A stretch of 64,000 nucleotides of DNA from Streptosporangium sp. NBC_01756 (GTDB lineage: Bacteria; Actinomycetota; Actinomycetes; Streptosporangiales; Streptosporangiaceae): the NCBI RefSeq assembly GCF_035917975.1, contig NZ_CP109130.1, positions 3,286,001 to 3,350,000 on the forward strand. The letters are read 5' to 3'. A program made the translations under genes and the position numbers. The stretch's first letter is position 1. Each line of letters starts with the position of its first letter. Positions 46,769 through 55,279 of this stretch are shown here, in pieces. The notes under the pieces were generated by a model, which searched no databases, was not told the origin of the DNA, and worked only from the letters and a program-made list of their open reading frames with translations.

Positions 46769-47629
46769 CTAGATGGGTCGTACCGATGCGGAGACACCCT
46801 CGAAGTCGGCGCTGCGGGCGGTCTCGGCCCACTGCTCGACCTCGTCCAGGCCGCGCCGGTAGGCGCGCGAGATACGCTCGACCGCCTCGCGCCCGAGCGG
46901 CAGCCGCAGCGGCACCTCGTCGCCGTGCGCGAGGGACACGATGATCTCGGCCGCCCGCACCGGGTCACCTTCCTGGCGGCCGTCGGTCCCGGCCATGTCC
47001 GCACGGACGTTGGCGAGCAGGTCACGATAGGTCGCGGACGGCTCGGCGAACTCGAGCACGTCGCCCCCGTTGAAGCCGGTCCTGAACCGGCTGGGCTCGA
47101 CGAGCATCACCCGGATCCCGAACGGCGCGACCTCCCCGGCCAGGGCCTCGGACCAGCCTTCGAGGGCGAACTTCGACGCGGAGTACGCCGACACGCCGGG
47201 GAACGACGTCCGCCCACCCTGGCTGCTCATCTGCACGATCGTCCCGGTGCCCCGCTCACGCATCGTGGGCAGCGCCGCCCGGACGAGCGCGGCGGGGCCG
47301 AACAGGTGCAGATCCATCAACTCGCGCAACTGCGCGTCGCTGACCTCCTCGACCGCTCCGACCACGGCCCGGCCCGCGTTGTTGACCAGCACATCGAGCT
47401 GACCGAAGCGGTCGAGGGTGTCGCGCACGAGGTCCGCGGCCGCGGCGATGTCCCGGGCATCGAACTTCGCGATCAGGCAGTCGTCCGGGTACTTGGCCTC
47501 CAGATCGGCCACACTCTCGGGCCGGCGCACCGCCGCCACCACGTGGTCGCCCGCCGCGAGCGCCGACTCCGCCAGTGCGCGCCCGAAACCGCGGGACGCG
47601 CCGGTGATGATCCAGGTCTGTGTCGTCAT
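46769..47629 (-). CDS. Short-chain dehydrogenase/reductase
   Basis: Classical SDR of 286 residues: WIITGASRGFGRALAE (TGxxxGxG), NNAG in DVLVNNAGRAVVG, and catalytic YxxxK in SAYSASKFALEGW with the upstream Ser. The ATG at 47629 is used; upstream in-frame codons belong to the repeated DNA around 47.7-47.9 kb. First gene of a two-gene operon with merR. The substrate is unknown. Confidence 0.92.
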   Translation of the reverse strand: MTTQTWIITGASRGFGRALAESALAAGDHVVAAVRRPESVADLEAKYPDDCLIAKFDARDIAAAADLVRDTLDRFGQLDVLVNNAGRAVVGAVEEVSDAQLRELMDLHLFGPAALVRAALPTMRERGTGTIVQMSSQGGRTSFPGVSAYSASKFALEGWSEALAGEVAPFGIRVMLVEPSRFRTGFNGGDVLEFAEPSATYRDLLANVRADMAGTDGRQEGDPVRAAEIIVSLAHGDEVPLRLPLGREAVERISRAYRRGLDEVEQWAETARSADFEGVSASVRPI

Positions 47630-47646
47630 GACGGGGACGCTATGCC

Positions 47647-47662
47647 TTCGAGCGCGCTCGAA
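47647..47662 (-). promoter_or_regulatory. MerR-type operator
   Basis: TTCGAGCGCGCTCGAA, a perfect 16-bp palindrome, lies between a TTGCGT -35-like and a CATAGC -10-like sequence on the minus strand, 18 bp before the SDR start. MerR regulators bind in exactly this spacer position. Confidence 0.7.
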
Positions 47663-47721
47663 CGCAAAACCGACGTGACCACCAAAACGGAAGATCGTGG
47701 CCGGAAGCGCGAACGTGGACC

Positions 47722-47888
47722 TCGACCAGCGGCTTGACATCACCCGGACTTCCCGGACGCCTGCTCCGCGACTCCCACACCAGGACGAACCCGAGTCGGA
47801 AACCCCTGAAACGACAAGATCCCGCCTGATCGCGATGATCGGACGGGATCCCGTCAACTTCAGTCCGGCCGTTTCAAGAACGGCCCCT
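47722..47888 (-). repeat. Dispersed ~170-bp repeat with terminators, copy 1
   Basis: Nearly the same as 56915-57085. It contains two hairpins on either strand: GATCCCG/CGGGATC (47818-47850) and GGCCGTT/AACGGCC (47867-47885). It follows copy B of the conserved downstream element on the minus strand, so it terminates transcription from the small gene at 48155. Confidence 0.85.
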
Positions 47889-48155
47889 GGTGGGGTGTTC
47901 ACGAGTAGGTCTGACCTGGGGCACTGGAGATGCCTCGAAGATCGCTTCCCGAGATGGCCATGATCGTTTCCCGGCCGAGCCCCCGAGGATTCGGCGTGCC
48001 GCCTCGGGCATACGGACCGTTGTGTACGGATGTGGTTGCTCCAGCCACTCGCTGGTCAGCCTTGCGCCTGCGGTCTGGACGATGACCGCGAGCATGGCGG
48101 CTCGCCGGTCGTCGTCCTCGTCATGCTCCTCGAACTCGATGAAGAAGTCCGTCAT
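47874..48155 (-). CDS. Small hypothetical acidic protein
   Basis: Starts MTDFFIEFEEHDEDDDRRAA and continues through TSEWLEQPHPYTTVRMPEAA, about 55 residues that look genuine. The rest of the 93-residue frame is translated from copy B. A second copy of the 3' part at 55386-55446 reads EWLEQPHPYTTVRMPDAAR and stops at TGA exactly where this copy has CGA, so the original product was probably about 55 residues and this gene has lost its stop. Function unknown. Confidence 0.5.
   Translation of the reverse strand: MTDFFIEFEEHDEDDDRRAAMLAVIVQTAGARLTSEWLEQPHPYTTVRMPEAARRILGGSAGKRSWPSREAIFEASPVPQVRPTREHPTRGRS
47889..47972 (-). repeat. Conserved downstream element, copy B (twin box)
   Basis: GGGAAACGATC (47962-47972), GGGAAGCGATC (47940-47950), 22-bp period, a spacer including CCAGGTCAGACCT, then ACTCGTGAACACCCCACC (47889-47906). 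It joins directly to the dispersed repeat and its terminators. Confidence 0.8.
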
Positions 48156-48247
48156 CGCCTGCGGTCGCGGCCACGGTCGATGCCGGCATGGTCTTCCGGG
48201 CGCCGTGATGGTGTGCGCCATCGCGGCGGTGGTCCGGGCGCTGCGTG

Positions 48248-49399
48248 TCAGTTGAGCTCGCCGGGATGGATGACGACCTTGGTCCAGCCGAGATCCCTCC
48301 GGTCGAAGTGCTCGTAGCCGTCCGGTGCGTCGTCCAGGTTCAGTTCGTGCGAGACGACCCAGGACGGCCGGGCCTTCCCTTCGTGGATGAGCGTGCGGAG
48401 CTGCCGGTTGTAGCGCTTCACGTTGCACTGGCCATTGCCGATCATCTGGCCCTTGAACCAGAACATCCCGTAGTCGAAGGCGATCTCGCCCTGCTTGAAG
48501 AGATCGTCCGGGCTGCCGGGGTCCGACGGGATGAAGACGCCGACGACGCCGATGGTCCCGGTGAACTTGACCGATTTGACGAGGTCGTTGAGCGTCATGT
48601 TGGGGTGTTCGTGCCCCTGTGGGTCATGGGCCTGGTAGCCCACGCACTCGCAGCCCCGGTCGGCGCCCAGGCCCTTGGTGAGTTCCATGACCTGATCGAC
48701 CGGTGGCGCCTGGGAGTCGTCGATCGCGATCGCGCCGATCTCCTCGGCTTTGGCGAGCCGGTCGGGGTGGCGGTCGACGACCATCACCTTGCTCGCGCTC
48801 TTGAGCGTGGCGGAGTAGGCGGCCATCAGCCCGACGGGTCCCGCTCCGTAGATCACGACCGAGTCACCCGCCTCCACCTGGGCGAGTTGAGTCGCGTGCC
48901 AGCCGGTCGGCCAGATGTCGGCGAGCATCACGTAGTCGTTCTGCTTCTCCTTTGCGTCGTCCGGGAGGACGAGGCAGTTGAAGTCGCCGTACGGCACGCG
49001 CAACAACTCGGCCTGGCCGCCGTTGTAGGGCCCCATGTCCGCGAAGCCGTAGGCCGCCCCGGCCATGCCCGGCTCGGGATTGGTGGTGAGGCAGTAGGCC
49101 GTCAGGCCCTTTTCGCAGTTCATACAGAAGCCGCACGAGATGTTGAACGGGATGCAGACCACGTCGCCGACGCGGACGCGGTCGACGGCCGATCCGACCT
49201 CGACCACTTCGCCGAGGTTCTCGTGACCGAGGACGCGGCCCGTCTCGAAGTCGGTCCGGCCTTCGTACATGTGCAGGTCCGACCCGCAGATGTTGGTCGT
49301 GGTGACCCGAACCAGGACATCGGTGGGCCGCTCTATGCGCGCGTCCGGGACTTCCTCGACGTTGACCTGTCGAGGTCCGTTGTACACGATCGCTTTCAT
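48248..49399 (-). CDS. Zinc-dependent alcohol dehydrogenase, formaldehyde dehydrogenase-like
   Basis: MDR-family enzyme of 383 residues. The catalytic zinc site has NICGSDLHMYEGRT and GHENLGEVVEVG; the structural zinc site has CGFCMNCEKGLTAYC; the cofactor site has VVIYGAGPVGLMAA. The long insert (MGPYNGGQAELLRVPYGDFN) and DPQGHEH match glutathione-independent formaldehyde dehydrogenases (Pseudomonas PFDH type). GAGGAA precedes the ATG. It lies downstream of a stress/redox run on the same strand after ~200 bp, fitting aldehyde detoxification. Confidence 0.88.
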   Translation of the reverse strand: MKAIVYNGPRQVNVEEVPDARIERPTDVLVRVTTTNICGSDLHMYEGRTDFETGRVLGHENLGEVVEVGSAVDRVRVGDVVCIPFNISCGFCMNCEKGLTAYCLTTNPEPGMAGAAYGFADMGPYNGGQAELLRVPYGDFNCLVLPDDAKEKQNDYVMLADIWPTGWHATQLAQVEAGDSVVIYGAGPVGLMAAYSATLKSASKVMVVDRHPDRLAKAEEIGAIAIDDSQAPPVDQVMELTKGLGADRGCECVGYQAHDPQGHEHPNMTLNDLVKSVKFTGTIGVVGVFIPSDPGSPDDLFKQGEIAFDYGMFWFKGQMIGNGQCNVKRYNRQLRTLIHEGKARPSWVVSHELNLDDAPDGYEHFDRRDLGWTKVVIHPGELN

Positions 49400-49603
49400 G
49401 ATTTCCTCGCATGCGGTTGATTGCGAAGGATCGCCTTACCCGTCGTCGACGGGGCGAGAGGTTGTACGCCGTACAGCAGGTCAAGGGTTCATTCCTCCTT
49501 CCTTGCTCGCCGCGACCGCGCCCCTGGGAGGGCTCGGCGCCGGATTCACCGGGCGTCCGGGAAGGACTGTTCAGAGCTGATCGCCGAGGCCGTCCCGACC
49601 GCC

Positions 49604-50053
49604 TCAGAGCAGCAGGTCGAAGACACGTATCGTGCGCTCCCACTGCTCGGTCGCGGGGTTCTTCACCTCCGGATCCACGATCTTGAAAGCCTGAGCCAGT
49701 GCCGCTGACAGACCGCCGACGATCTCGGGCAGGCGGCCGACGGTCTCCTCGCCGACCGACAGGTCGAGCGGAGGCAGCGTGGCGAGCTGCTCCAGGATGG
49801 GTTTCAGCTCGATGTCCTCATCGAGGAGGCGGAACCGGTGGATGCTCTCCTGGAGGCCCTTGGTGACGGGTAAATCCCAAGGTTCGATGATGTCGCGACG
49901 GTTCGCCTTGGCGTGAGCCTGGCCGATCACCAGAAGGTCGTAGAGCTTGTCGTTCACGAAGTCGCCGTAGCGCCGGAGGTCGTCCTTGTCGACATCGACA
50001 CCTGCGGCGCTGCGGAAGAAGCGTTCGAATCTCGGCACCGCCATGACAGCCAT
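49604..50053 (-). CDS. DUF1931 histone-fold-like protein
   Basis: 149 residues matching the DUF1931 family: RFERFFRSAAGVDVDKDDLR, LYDLLVIGQAHAKANRRDII, WDLPVTKGLQESIHRFRLLD. Crystal structures of thermophile members show two histone folds in one chain, like a fused archaeal histone pair. Whether it binds DNA in bacteria is unsettled. GGAG lies six bases before the ATG. It follows the TrxR-like gene by 27 bp, so it belongs to the same operon. Confidence 0.85.
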   Translation of the reverse strand: MAVMAVPRFERFFRSAAGVDVDKDDLRRYGDFVNDKLYDLLVIGQAHAKANRRDIIEPWDLPVTKGLQESIHRFRLLDEDIELKPILEQLATLPPLDLSVGEETVGRLPEIVGGLSAALAQAFKIVDPEVKNPATEQWERTIRVFDLLL

Positions 50054-50080
50054 GGAGGTCTCCTTCCTTCCGGCCCGGAG

Positions 50081-51751
50081 TCACTCTCCGGCCTGGAGGT
50101 AGTCGTGGATCAGCCGTACGGCCATGGCGCCTTCACCGACCGCCGCGGCCACTCGCTTGATCGACCCGCTCCGCACGTCCCCGGCCGCGAACACGCCCGC
50201 CCTGCTCGTCTCCAGCGGAAACGGCCGGCCGGCGGAGTCGGGCGTGTCTTCCTTGCCGGACCGGGTGGCGTCCGCACCCGTCAGGATGTAGCCCCGCGGG
50301 TCGAGCGCGATCTCGTCGGCCAACCAGGCGGTGTACGGCTCCGCGCCGATGAAGATGAACATCGCGCGGGCCTCGATCGTGGAACGCTCTCCGGTGACGT
50401 TGTCCTCGGCGACGACCGCGGCGAGCGTCTCTTCCCCCATCAGCTCCCGGACCTCGGTGTTCAGCATGATCTGGATCCGGGGGTGCCGTTCGATCTCGAC
50501 GGCCAGATAGCGGGACATGTTCCTGGACAGCGCGTCCTCCCGCACGAGCAGCCGGACGCAGGCGGCGTGCCGGGCCAGGAACAGGGCGGCCTGGCCGGCC
50601 GAGTTGCCTCCGCCCACGACGACGATCGGGTCCCGCTCGCACATCTGGGCTTCGAACATGGTCGCCGCGTAGTAGACGCTCGTGGGCTCGAACCGTTCCA
50701 GATTCCGCACGTCGAGCCTCCGGTAGCGGACGCCGGTCGCGATGATCAGGGTGCGCGCGTGGATCGTGCCGCCCTCCCCCACGGTGACGATGTGATCGCC
50801 CGCGTCCAGGTGCAGTCCGCATGCCTGTGCGGGGACGCAGAAACCCGCGCCGAACTTGTCGGCCTGGATCGCCGCCCGCTCCGCCAGTTCGCCGCCGGAG
50901 ATCCCGGACGGGAAGCCGAGGTAGTTCTCGATCCGTGAGGAGGTACCCGCCTGGCCGCCCGTGGCGACATCGTCCAGGACCATCGTCGCGAGGCCCTCCG
51001 ACGCCCCGTAGACCGCCGCCGCCAGCCCCGCCGGCCCGGCACCGATGACGAGCAGGTCGCACCGGTTCTCCTGTACCCGTGGTGCGAGGAGCCCGACCGC
51101 CCGGGCCAGCTCCGCGTTGCTCGGGTTACGGAGCACCGTCTCGCCACGCCAGATCACGACCGGGGTCTCCTCCGGGGTGAGGCCCATGCTCCGCAGGAAC
51201 CGCTCCGCCTCCTCGTCCTGCTCCAGGTCGATCCACCGGTGCGGCAGCCGGTTGCGTGCCGCGAACTCCCGCAGCCGCCGGGAGTCGGCCGAGAAGCGGG
51301 AGCCGATGATACGGAAGCCCGCCCCCAGTCCGATGAGCATCGAGCGGCGGATGAGGTAGGCCCGCAGGATGAGGTCACCGAGCGCCGGATCCCCGGCGAC
51401 CAGGCGGCGGAGCGCGTCCGCCGGCACGGCGAGGACCTCGCCGTCCTCGGCCACCACGCCGGTGACGAAGCCCACCTGGCCGGTGAGCATGTTGAGCTCT
51501 CCCAGGAACCGGCCTGCCCCGTGGACGCCGATCACCTCATCGTCCGCTCCGAATCCCTCGACCGTCGCCACCTTGCCGGCCAGGATCGCGAAGAACTCGG
51601 TGCACGGAAGACCTTCGGCGTACAGGACCTCGTCCTGGCGGACGCGGCGCCGCTCGCCGTACGGGGCCAGCGCCTGGAGCTGCGCGTCGCTCAGCCGCGG
51701 GTAGGCCCCCTGCGGGTCCGGCGTCTCGCAAAGCTCAGGCGGCCAGCGCAT
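50081..51751 (-). CDS. Cyclic-nucleotide-binding / thioredoxin-fold / TrxR-like flavoprotein fusion without CxxC
   Basis: Three parts in 556 residues. 1: a cNMP-binding domain (~25-140; FFAILAGKVATVEG and GRFLGELNMLTGQ). 2: a thioredoxin-fold linker (~145-225; RFSADSRRLREFAARNRLP and ETPVVIWRG) lacking cysteines. 3: a thioredoxin-reductase-like FAD/NADPH module (GAGPAGLAAAVYGASEGL; VVVGGGNSAGQAALFLA; FAAGDVR). The redox CxxC expected just before the NADPH motif is replaced by YYAATMFEAQ, so it cannot pass electrons through the usual disulfide. It overlaps the thioredoxin gene by 17 bp. Confidence 0.87.
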   Translation of the reverse strand: MRWPPELCETPDPQGAYPRLSDAQLQALAPYGERRRVRQDEVLYAEGLPCTEFFAILAGKVATVEGFGADDEVIGVHGAGRFLGELNMLTGQVGFVTGVVAEDGEVLAVPADALRRLVAGDPALGDLILRAYLIRRSMLIGLGAGFRIIGSRFSADSRRLREFAARNRLPHRWIDLEQDEEAERFLRSMGLTPEETPVVIWRGETVLRNPSNAELARAVGLLAPRVQENRCDLLVIGAGPAGLAAAVYGASEGLATMVLDDVATGGQAGTSSRIENYLGFPSGISGGELAERAAIQADKFGAGFCVPAQACGLHLDAGDHIVTVGEGGTIHARTLIIATGVRYRRLDVRNLERFEPTSVYYAATMFEAQMCERDPIVVVGGGNSAGQAALFLARHAACVRLLVREDALSRNMSRYLAVEIERHPRIQIMLNTEVRELMGEETLAAVVAEDNVTGERSTIEARAMFIFIGAEPYTAWLADEIALDPRGYILTGADATRSGKEDTPDSAGRPFPLETSRAGVFAAGDVRSGSIKRVAAAVGEGAMAVRLIHDYLQAGE

Positions 51752-52178
51752 CGTCTATCCATTCGCGGAGGGCGGGAGCCGGCGCCGCGCCCGACCGCCG
51801 GGTGAGGACCCGGCCCTGATCGATCACGACAAGGGTCGGGATGGCCTGTACGGTGAAGCGCTCCGAGAGCCGGGGCGCTTCGTCCACGTTCACCTTCACC
51901 AGCTTCAGGCGACCGGCCAGATCGGCTGCGACCTGCTCCAGCGCCGGGCTGACCATGCGGCACGGGCCGCACCAAGGTGCCCAGAAGTCGACGACCACCG
52001 GGATCCGGGCCGCCTCGACGACCTCGCTGAAGTCGTCGTCCCCGGCCTCGGTGACCCAGGGAAGCGGCTGGTGGCAGTGGCCGCACCGCGGGATTCCCGA
52101 GGCGGCCCTGGGCAGCCGGTTCTTCCGTCCGCATCTGGAGCATTGGACGACGCCCGCGTCCTTGGTCTGTGACCGCAT
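51735..52178 (-). CDS. trxC: Thioredoxin 2-like protein with N-terminal zinc ribbon
   Basis: 147 residues. The N-terminal ~40 residues have CSRCGRKNRLP and CGHCHQPLP, the zinc-binding part of Trx2. The thioredoxin domain has the active site WAPWCGPCRM and cis-Pro in AIPTLVVI. ATG 52178 is seven bases after GGAGG. It is first in a minus-strand run with the TrxR-like fusion and DUF1931 gene, an oxidative-stress-type operon. In other bacteria Trx2 is oxidative-stress induced and zinc binding tunes its redox state. Confidence 0.9.
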   Translation of the reverse strand: MRSQTKDAGVVQCSRCGRKNRLPRAASGIPRCGHCHQPLPWVTEAGDDDFSEVVEAARIPVVVDFWAPWCGPCRMVSPALEQVAADLAGRLKLVKVNVDEAPRLSERFTVQAIPTLVVIDQGRVLTRRSGAAPAPALREWIDDALAA

Positions 52179-52429
52179 GGTCAGACCTCCGGATTCCCCT
52201 ACTTCATCGAGGGTGTGCCGCCGGTCAGTGCGACATGGATGACCGCTCCGTCGAGGGCACCGCCGACGACTGGTTCGCCGGTCTCGGCGGTCTCTCGGTG
52301 ACGAGCCGCTGCTCAGCCTCCTCCACATCCCCACGCTATCTCCGCCGCCAAAGGCACTTTGCAGCACCCCCAACGCTGACCAGCGGCTATCCCCGCGCGT
52401 GATCCCTTTCTGCCGTATTCGTGTGTCCT

Positions 52430-52810
52430 GAACGTGAAGGAGAGTTCGATGTAGGCGAATGATCTGGAGCGATGCTGCTCGGACGATGAAGGTCGTGGCC
52501 CTTCGGAGTCGCCCTGCGGAGGGAGGCTTCAAACCGCCCCATGCCGCGTTGGCTGAAGACCGTCGTGGTGAGCGATGAGGAAAAGGCGCCCGTGAAGCGC
52601 CAGGTGGGGGCCGGGAAGACGAACGCGAGCGAACCGCTGATGACGTGTCGAAAGCAGAACGGATGACATCGAAACCGGGAGTGAACACGAGTCCGGGATG
52701 GAGCCTGGCGGGAGTCCGCTTATTGGCCAGGCGGTGCCCGGCATGGAGGTGGCGCGAGCCCGGTCTGCGGTGTTCGCCCGGCAGTGCGGACGAGCCCTGC
52801 CCCGGGGCGG
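52430..52810 (+). mobile_element. 5' fragment of a group II intron
   Basis: The plus strand contains domain I-like sequence: GAACGCGAGCGAACCGCTGA, GACGTGTCGAAAGC, ATCGAAACCGGGAG and GGCGGGAGTCCGCTTATTGG, in order over ~200 bp (about 52615-52735). GTGTGTCC near 52430 would fit the 5' GUGYG end. There is no reverse-transcriptase frame, domain V or 3' end before the next gene stop at 52814, so it is a truncated relic. The part 52179-52430 holds nothing recognisable apart from the trxC promoter. Confidence 0.6.
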
Positions 52811-52813
52811 GAG

Positions 52814-53923
52814 CTACGCGTCCTTCTCGTCCCGCCAGCCGCCGGGTTCGGGATGGTAGCCGTAAGCGGCGGCCCGCACCGTGTCCTCGTCCTCCAGCCC
52901 GGAGCCGATCGCGCCGCCGACGGTGGCCAGCGAGCTGATGATCCAGGCCAGTATCAGGTAGTCGGTGAAATCGACCGGCCGCTGCAGGGTCTGTTCCAGC
53001 ACGGATGTGTCGATCAGCAGCGCCGCGGCGAGTATCGTTCCGGCGAACAGCACCAGGTAGGACACCGCGGTGGCCAGGATGAGGGTGAGGACCGTGCCCA
53101 GGTTGAACAGCCGGGCCAGCTCAGCCGGTGTCTCCCGGTCCGGTTTCTCCCATAGGTCATGCGCAACGATCAGCCAGGTCACCAGCGCGGTCAGCCCGAG
53201 AAGCATGATCACGGCTAGGCGAAGTCCGCCGAGCGCATCGCCCATCTGCCAGATGGTGTTGGTGGTGAGCGCGAACGCGGCCGTGCCAAAGGCGCCGACC
53301 AGCAGTTTGGACAGGCCCAGCAGAGCGCGCCCAGGGCGGTTGGCCCGGACCATTCCGGTCACCAGCCGCACCCGGCCGATCAGCCGCGAGGCGACGTAGC
53401 CCAGTTCCCCGGCATCAGTCTCGCCGACCACCCGGCGAATGGCGGCAACCTGGCCGGCCAGCTCGGCCGGTGCCCAGCCGACCAGCGGCACCCGCTCCTC
53501 GGAAGCGTCAGTGAGTAGCCGGCCCACGAGACCCGGAACGGCTGCGCGGACCGCTCGCAGCTGGCGCAACCCCAGCGCGGGCAAGGACACCACCGCGACC
53601 CGGCGCCGGGTGGACGTCTGCGCGACCAGCGGCACCCGCTCGGTGTGCAGCGGCAGGTCGGTCAGGCAGATCGCGACGTCCCACCGAGCGTCGGCGCGCC
53701 GGCGGGCAAGATCGTCGAGTAGCGCCTCAACGCCGCCGTCGCGGCGCGGAGCCACTTCGCCCCAGCCTTCCCGGACGGTCCACCGCACGTCCGCGTCCAC
53801 CTGCTCGGCGAGCCGGTCGGCCAGCTCGGTGATGAGCCGCGCAACCACCTGGGCCGGGTAGTCCGGCGGGGTCGCCACGAGTCCGACGACGATCTCCCGC
53901 CGACGCTGATCACTGGTGGCCAT
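52814..53923 (-). CDS. Hypothetical membrane protein
   Basis: 369 residues. The N-terminal ~200 residues are cytoplasmic and alpha/beta in character (REIVVGLVATPPDYPAQVVA, WDVAICLTDLPLHTE), and four membrane segments follow (e.g. LAVIMLLGLTALVTWLIVAH, GTVLTLILATAVSYLVLFAG, LILAWIISSLATVGGAIGSG). The soluble part carries the theme ICLTDLP and could bind a nucleotide, but no named family is recognised. Monocistronic, with the intron relic after its stop. Confidence 0.75.
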   Translation of the reverse strand: MATSDQRRREIVVGLVATPPDYPAQVVARLITELADRLAEQVDADVRWTVREGWGEVAPRRDGGVEALLDDLARRRADARWDVAICLTDLPLHTERVPLVAQTSTRRRVAVVSLPALGLRQLRAVRAAVPGLVGRLLTDASEERVPLVGWAPAELAGQVAAIRRVVGETDAGELGYVASRLIGRVRLVTGMVRANRPGRALLGLSKLLVGAFGTAAFALTTNTIWQMGDALGGLRLAVIMLLGLTALVTWLIVAHDLWEKPDRETPAELARLFNLGTVLTLILATAVSYLVLFAGTILAAALLIDTSVLEQTLQRPVDFTDYLILAWIISSLATVGGAIGSGLEDEDTVRAAAYGYHPEPGGWRDEKDA

Positions 53924-54089
53924 TGGCGCTCCTCGCCGGTAGCCGGGCGAAATCCCAGGACCGACTACCCAAAGTAGCGTGATAGGTGCTTAGTGTATCG
54001 AAGCATGCTCTTATGGCCGTCAAGTAGCCGGCCATGTGCCTCGTCGTCACTGCCGGGCCGCGAAACGCCAGTCCGGCTGCCTTGTCGTC

Positions 54090-54345
54090 GCCGTCCAGGC
54101 GGACGCCGACCCGAATTCCGGAACGGACCCTCAGAGACGGCCCCTCCATCACGCGGTCGAGGAAGACTCACCGAAAGTGGTCACGGAACTGGCCCGGCGT
54201 GTCGACGACATCGACGCCGAACAGGAGGGTCGTACCGCACTCTGGCTCGCCGTCTTTCAACGACCGCCCCGCCCTGGTCGCCGCCGACCGCGCAACATCA
54301 CGACGACCGCTGGGTTTCGCACGCCCACCGGCCGGTCCCACACGC
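54090..54345 (+). pseudogene. Ankyrin-repeat protein remnant
   Basis: Frame 1 reads ADADPNSG, PLHHAVEEDSPKVVTELARR and DIDAEQEGRTALWLAVF (to ~54258); the next frame continues FNDRPALVAADRATSRRPLG. One frameshift therefore breaks ankyrin repeats of the kind PLHxA..GRTALxxAV. There is no start or stop that restores a product. Confidence 0.7.
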
Positions 54346-54440
54346 GCTCACAGCGGTCCACCACCAGCGCCCTCCGCCAGGGCCACCGCACGAGCCGAGA
54401 TCAGCCCGCCCAGCGGCCACGGAACCTCGGAAACGAGGAA

Positions 54441-54470
54441 ATCCCGCCCGATCAAGCGATCGGACGGGAT
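54441..54470 (-). terminator. Strong hairpin after copy C
   Basis: ATCCCGCCCGATC-AAGC-GATCGGACGGGAT, a 13-bp stem with one mismatch. It ends minus-strand transcription that passes through copy C. Confidence 0.8.
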
Positions 54471-54509
54471 CTCGTCAACTGTTCCTGAGCTAACTCAAGA
54501 ACAGCCCTT

Positions 54510-54593
54510 GGTGGGGTGTCCACGAGTAGGCGTGGCCTGCACCGAGTCGGGGATGGTGATGACCGCTTCCCGCAACATAACTGATCGTTTCCC
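54510..54593 (-). repeat. Conserved downstream element, copy C (twin box)
   Basis: GGGAAACGATC (54583-54593), GGGAAGCGGTC (54561-54571), 22-bp period, a spacer, ACTCGTGGACACCCCACC (54510-54527), then the hairpin at 54441-54470. It follows the stop of the minus-strand membrane-protein gene by ~85 bp. Confidence 0.8.
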
Positions 54594-54677
54594 AGCTGTT
54601 CGGCGCCTTCAGGTAGTGAAAGCGCTCTGCGCGCGGCACACATCGGCGTGGAACCGGGAGGTCGTGCATCGTGGGGT

Positions 54678-55202
54678 TCAGGGCCCCTCGGTCCAGATGT
54701 ACCAAGGACCCTTAAAATGCTCGTACCAGACCTCGTCCGGGCCCGGTACCCGATCCGGGATGTAGGCGAAGCCGTAGCTCTTCCATCCCCAGGTGACCGA
54801 GGTGACCATGAACTGCGTTCCTCCCGGGATCTTCTCCGTGTAGCCCACCCGATACAGGCCCCGCCACCGATCACGGCTATCGTCGTCGTCGCGCACCGAC
54901 CGGGCGTAGCGCTCCAGGCTCGATTCCGACAAGGCGAAGCGCATGTGCAGGGGCGCGTCGACCGTGACCAGCAACACGGTGCCCAGCACCAGTACGAGTG
55001 GGACGAACATCCAGGGCGCCCGCCCTCGCGCGCCTTCACCCAACAGTGCGGACCAGGTGATGGCGAGCACCAGCCAGTACAGCACCAGCAGCAATGCCCC
55101 GAAGGACAGCCCGGGAGTGCTCACCTCAAAGAGCGTCAGGAGCGAGGCGAGTCCGATGGCGCCGGTGAAAAGCAGGGCGAGGGGTTTGCGAGCCAGGCGC
55201 AT
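54678..55202 (-). CDS. Hypothetical membrane protein
   Basis: 174 residues with three hydrophobic helices in the first ~95 residues (ARKPLALLFTGAIGLASLLT; FGALLLVLYWLVLAITW; WMFVPLVLVLGTVLLVTV) and an external C-terminal domain rich in Trp and Tyr (TSVTWGWKSYGFAYIPDRVP). ATG 55202 chosen; the upstream 11 residues are hydrophilic and unlikely. Family unknown. Confidence 0.65.
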   Translation of the reverse strand: MRLARKPLALLFTGAIGLASLLTLFEVSTPGLSFGALLLVLYWLVLAITWSALLGEGARGRAPWMFVPLVLVLGTVLLVTVDAPLHMRFALSESSLERYARSVRDDDDSRDRWRGLYRVGYTEKIPGGTQFMVTSVTWGWKSYGFAYIPDRVPGPDEVWYEHFKGPWYIWTEGP

Positions 55203-55279
55203 GGGGCAATCTTGCCCGGTACCAGAATCAAGCACATCGGTCCCACATCAGTTCCGGGAAGCCAACCCGCGGACCACTC

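Noticed and set aside
47630-47902. N-terminal extension of the SDR beginning MNTPPGAVLE
   Set aside because: It is made of the dispersed repeat and promoter DNA; the SDR nucleotide motif begins at 47629, and the same repeat occurs beside tRNA-Ala.
46058-47972. tRNA-like reading of the CACCCCACCA end of the conserved element
   Set aside because: No T-arm, D-arm or anticodon stem can be drawn around it.
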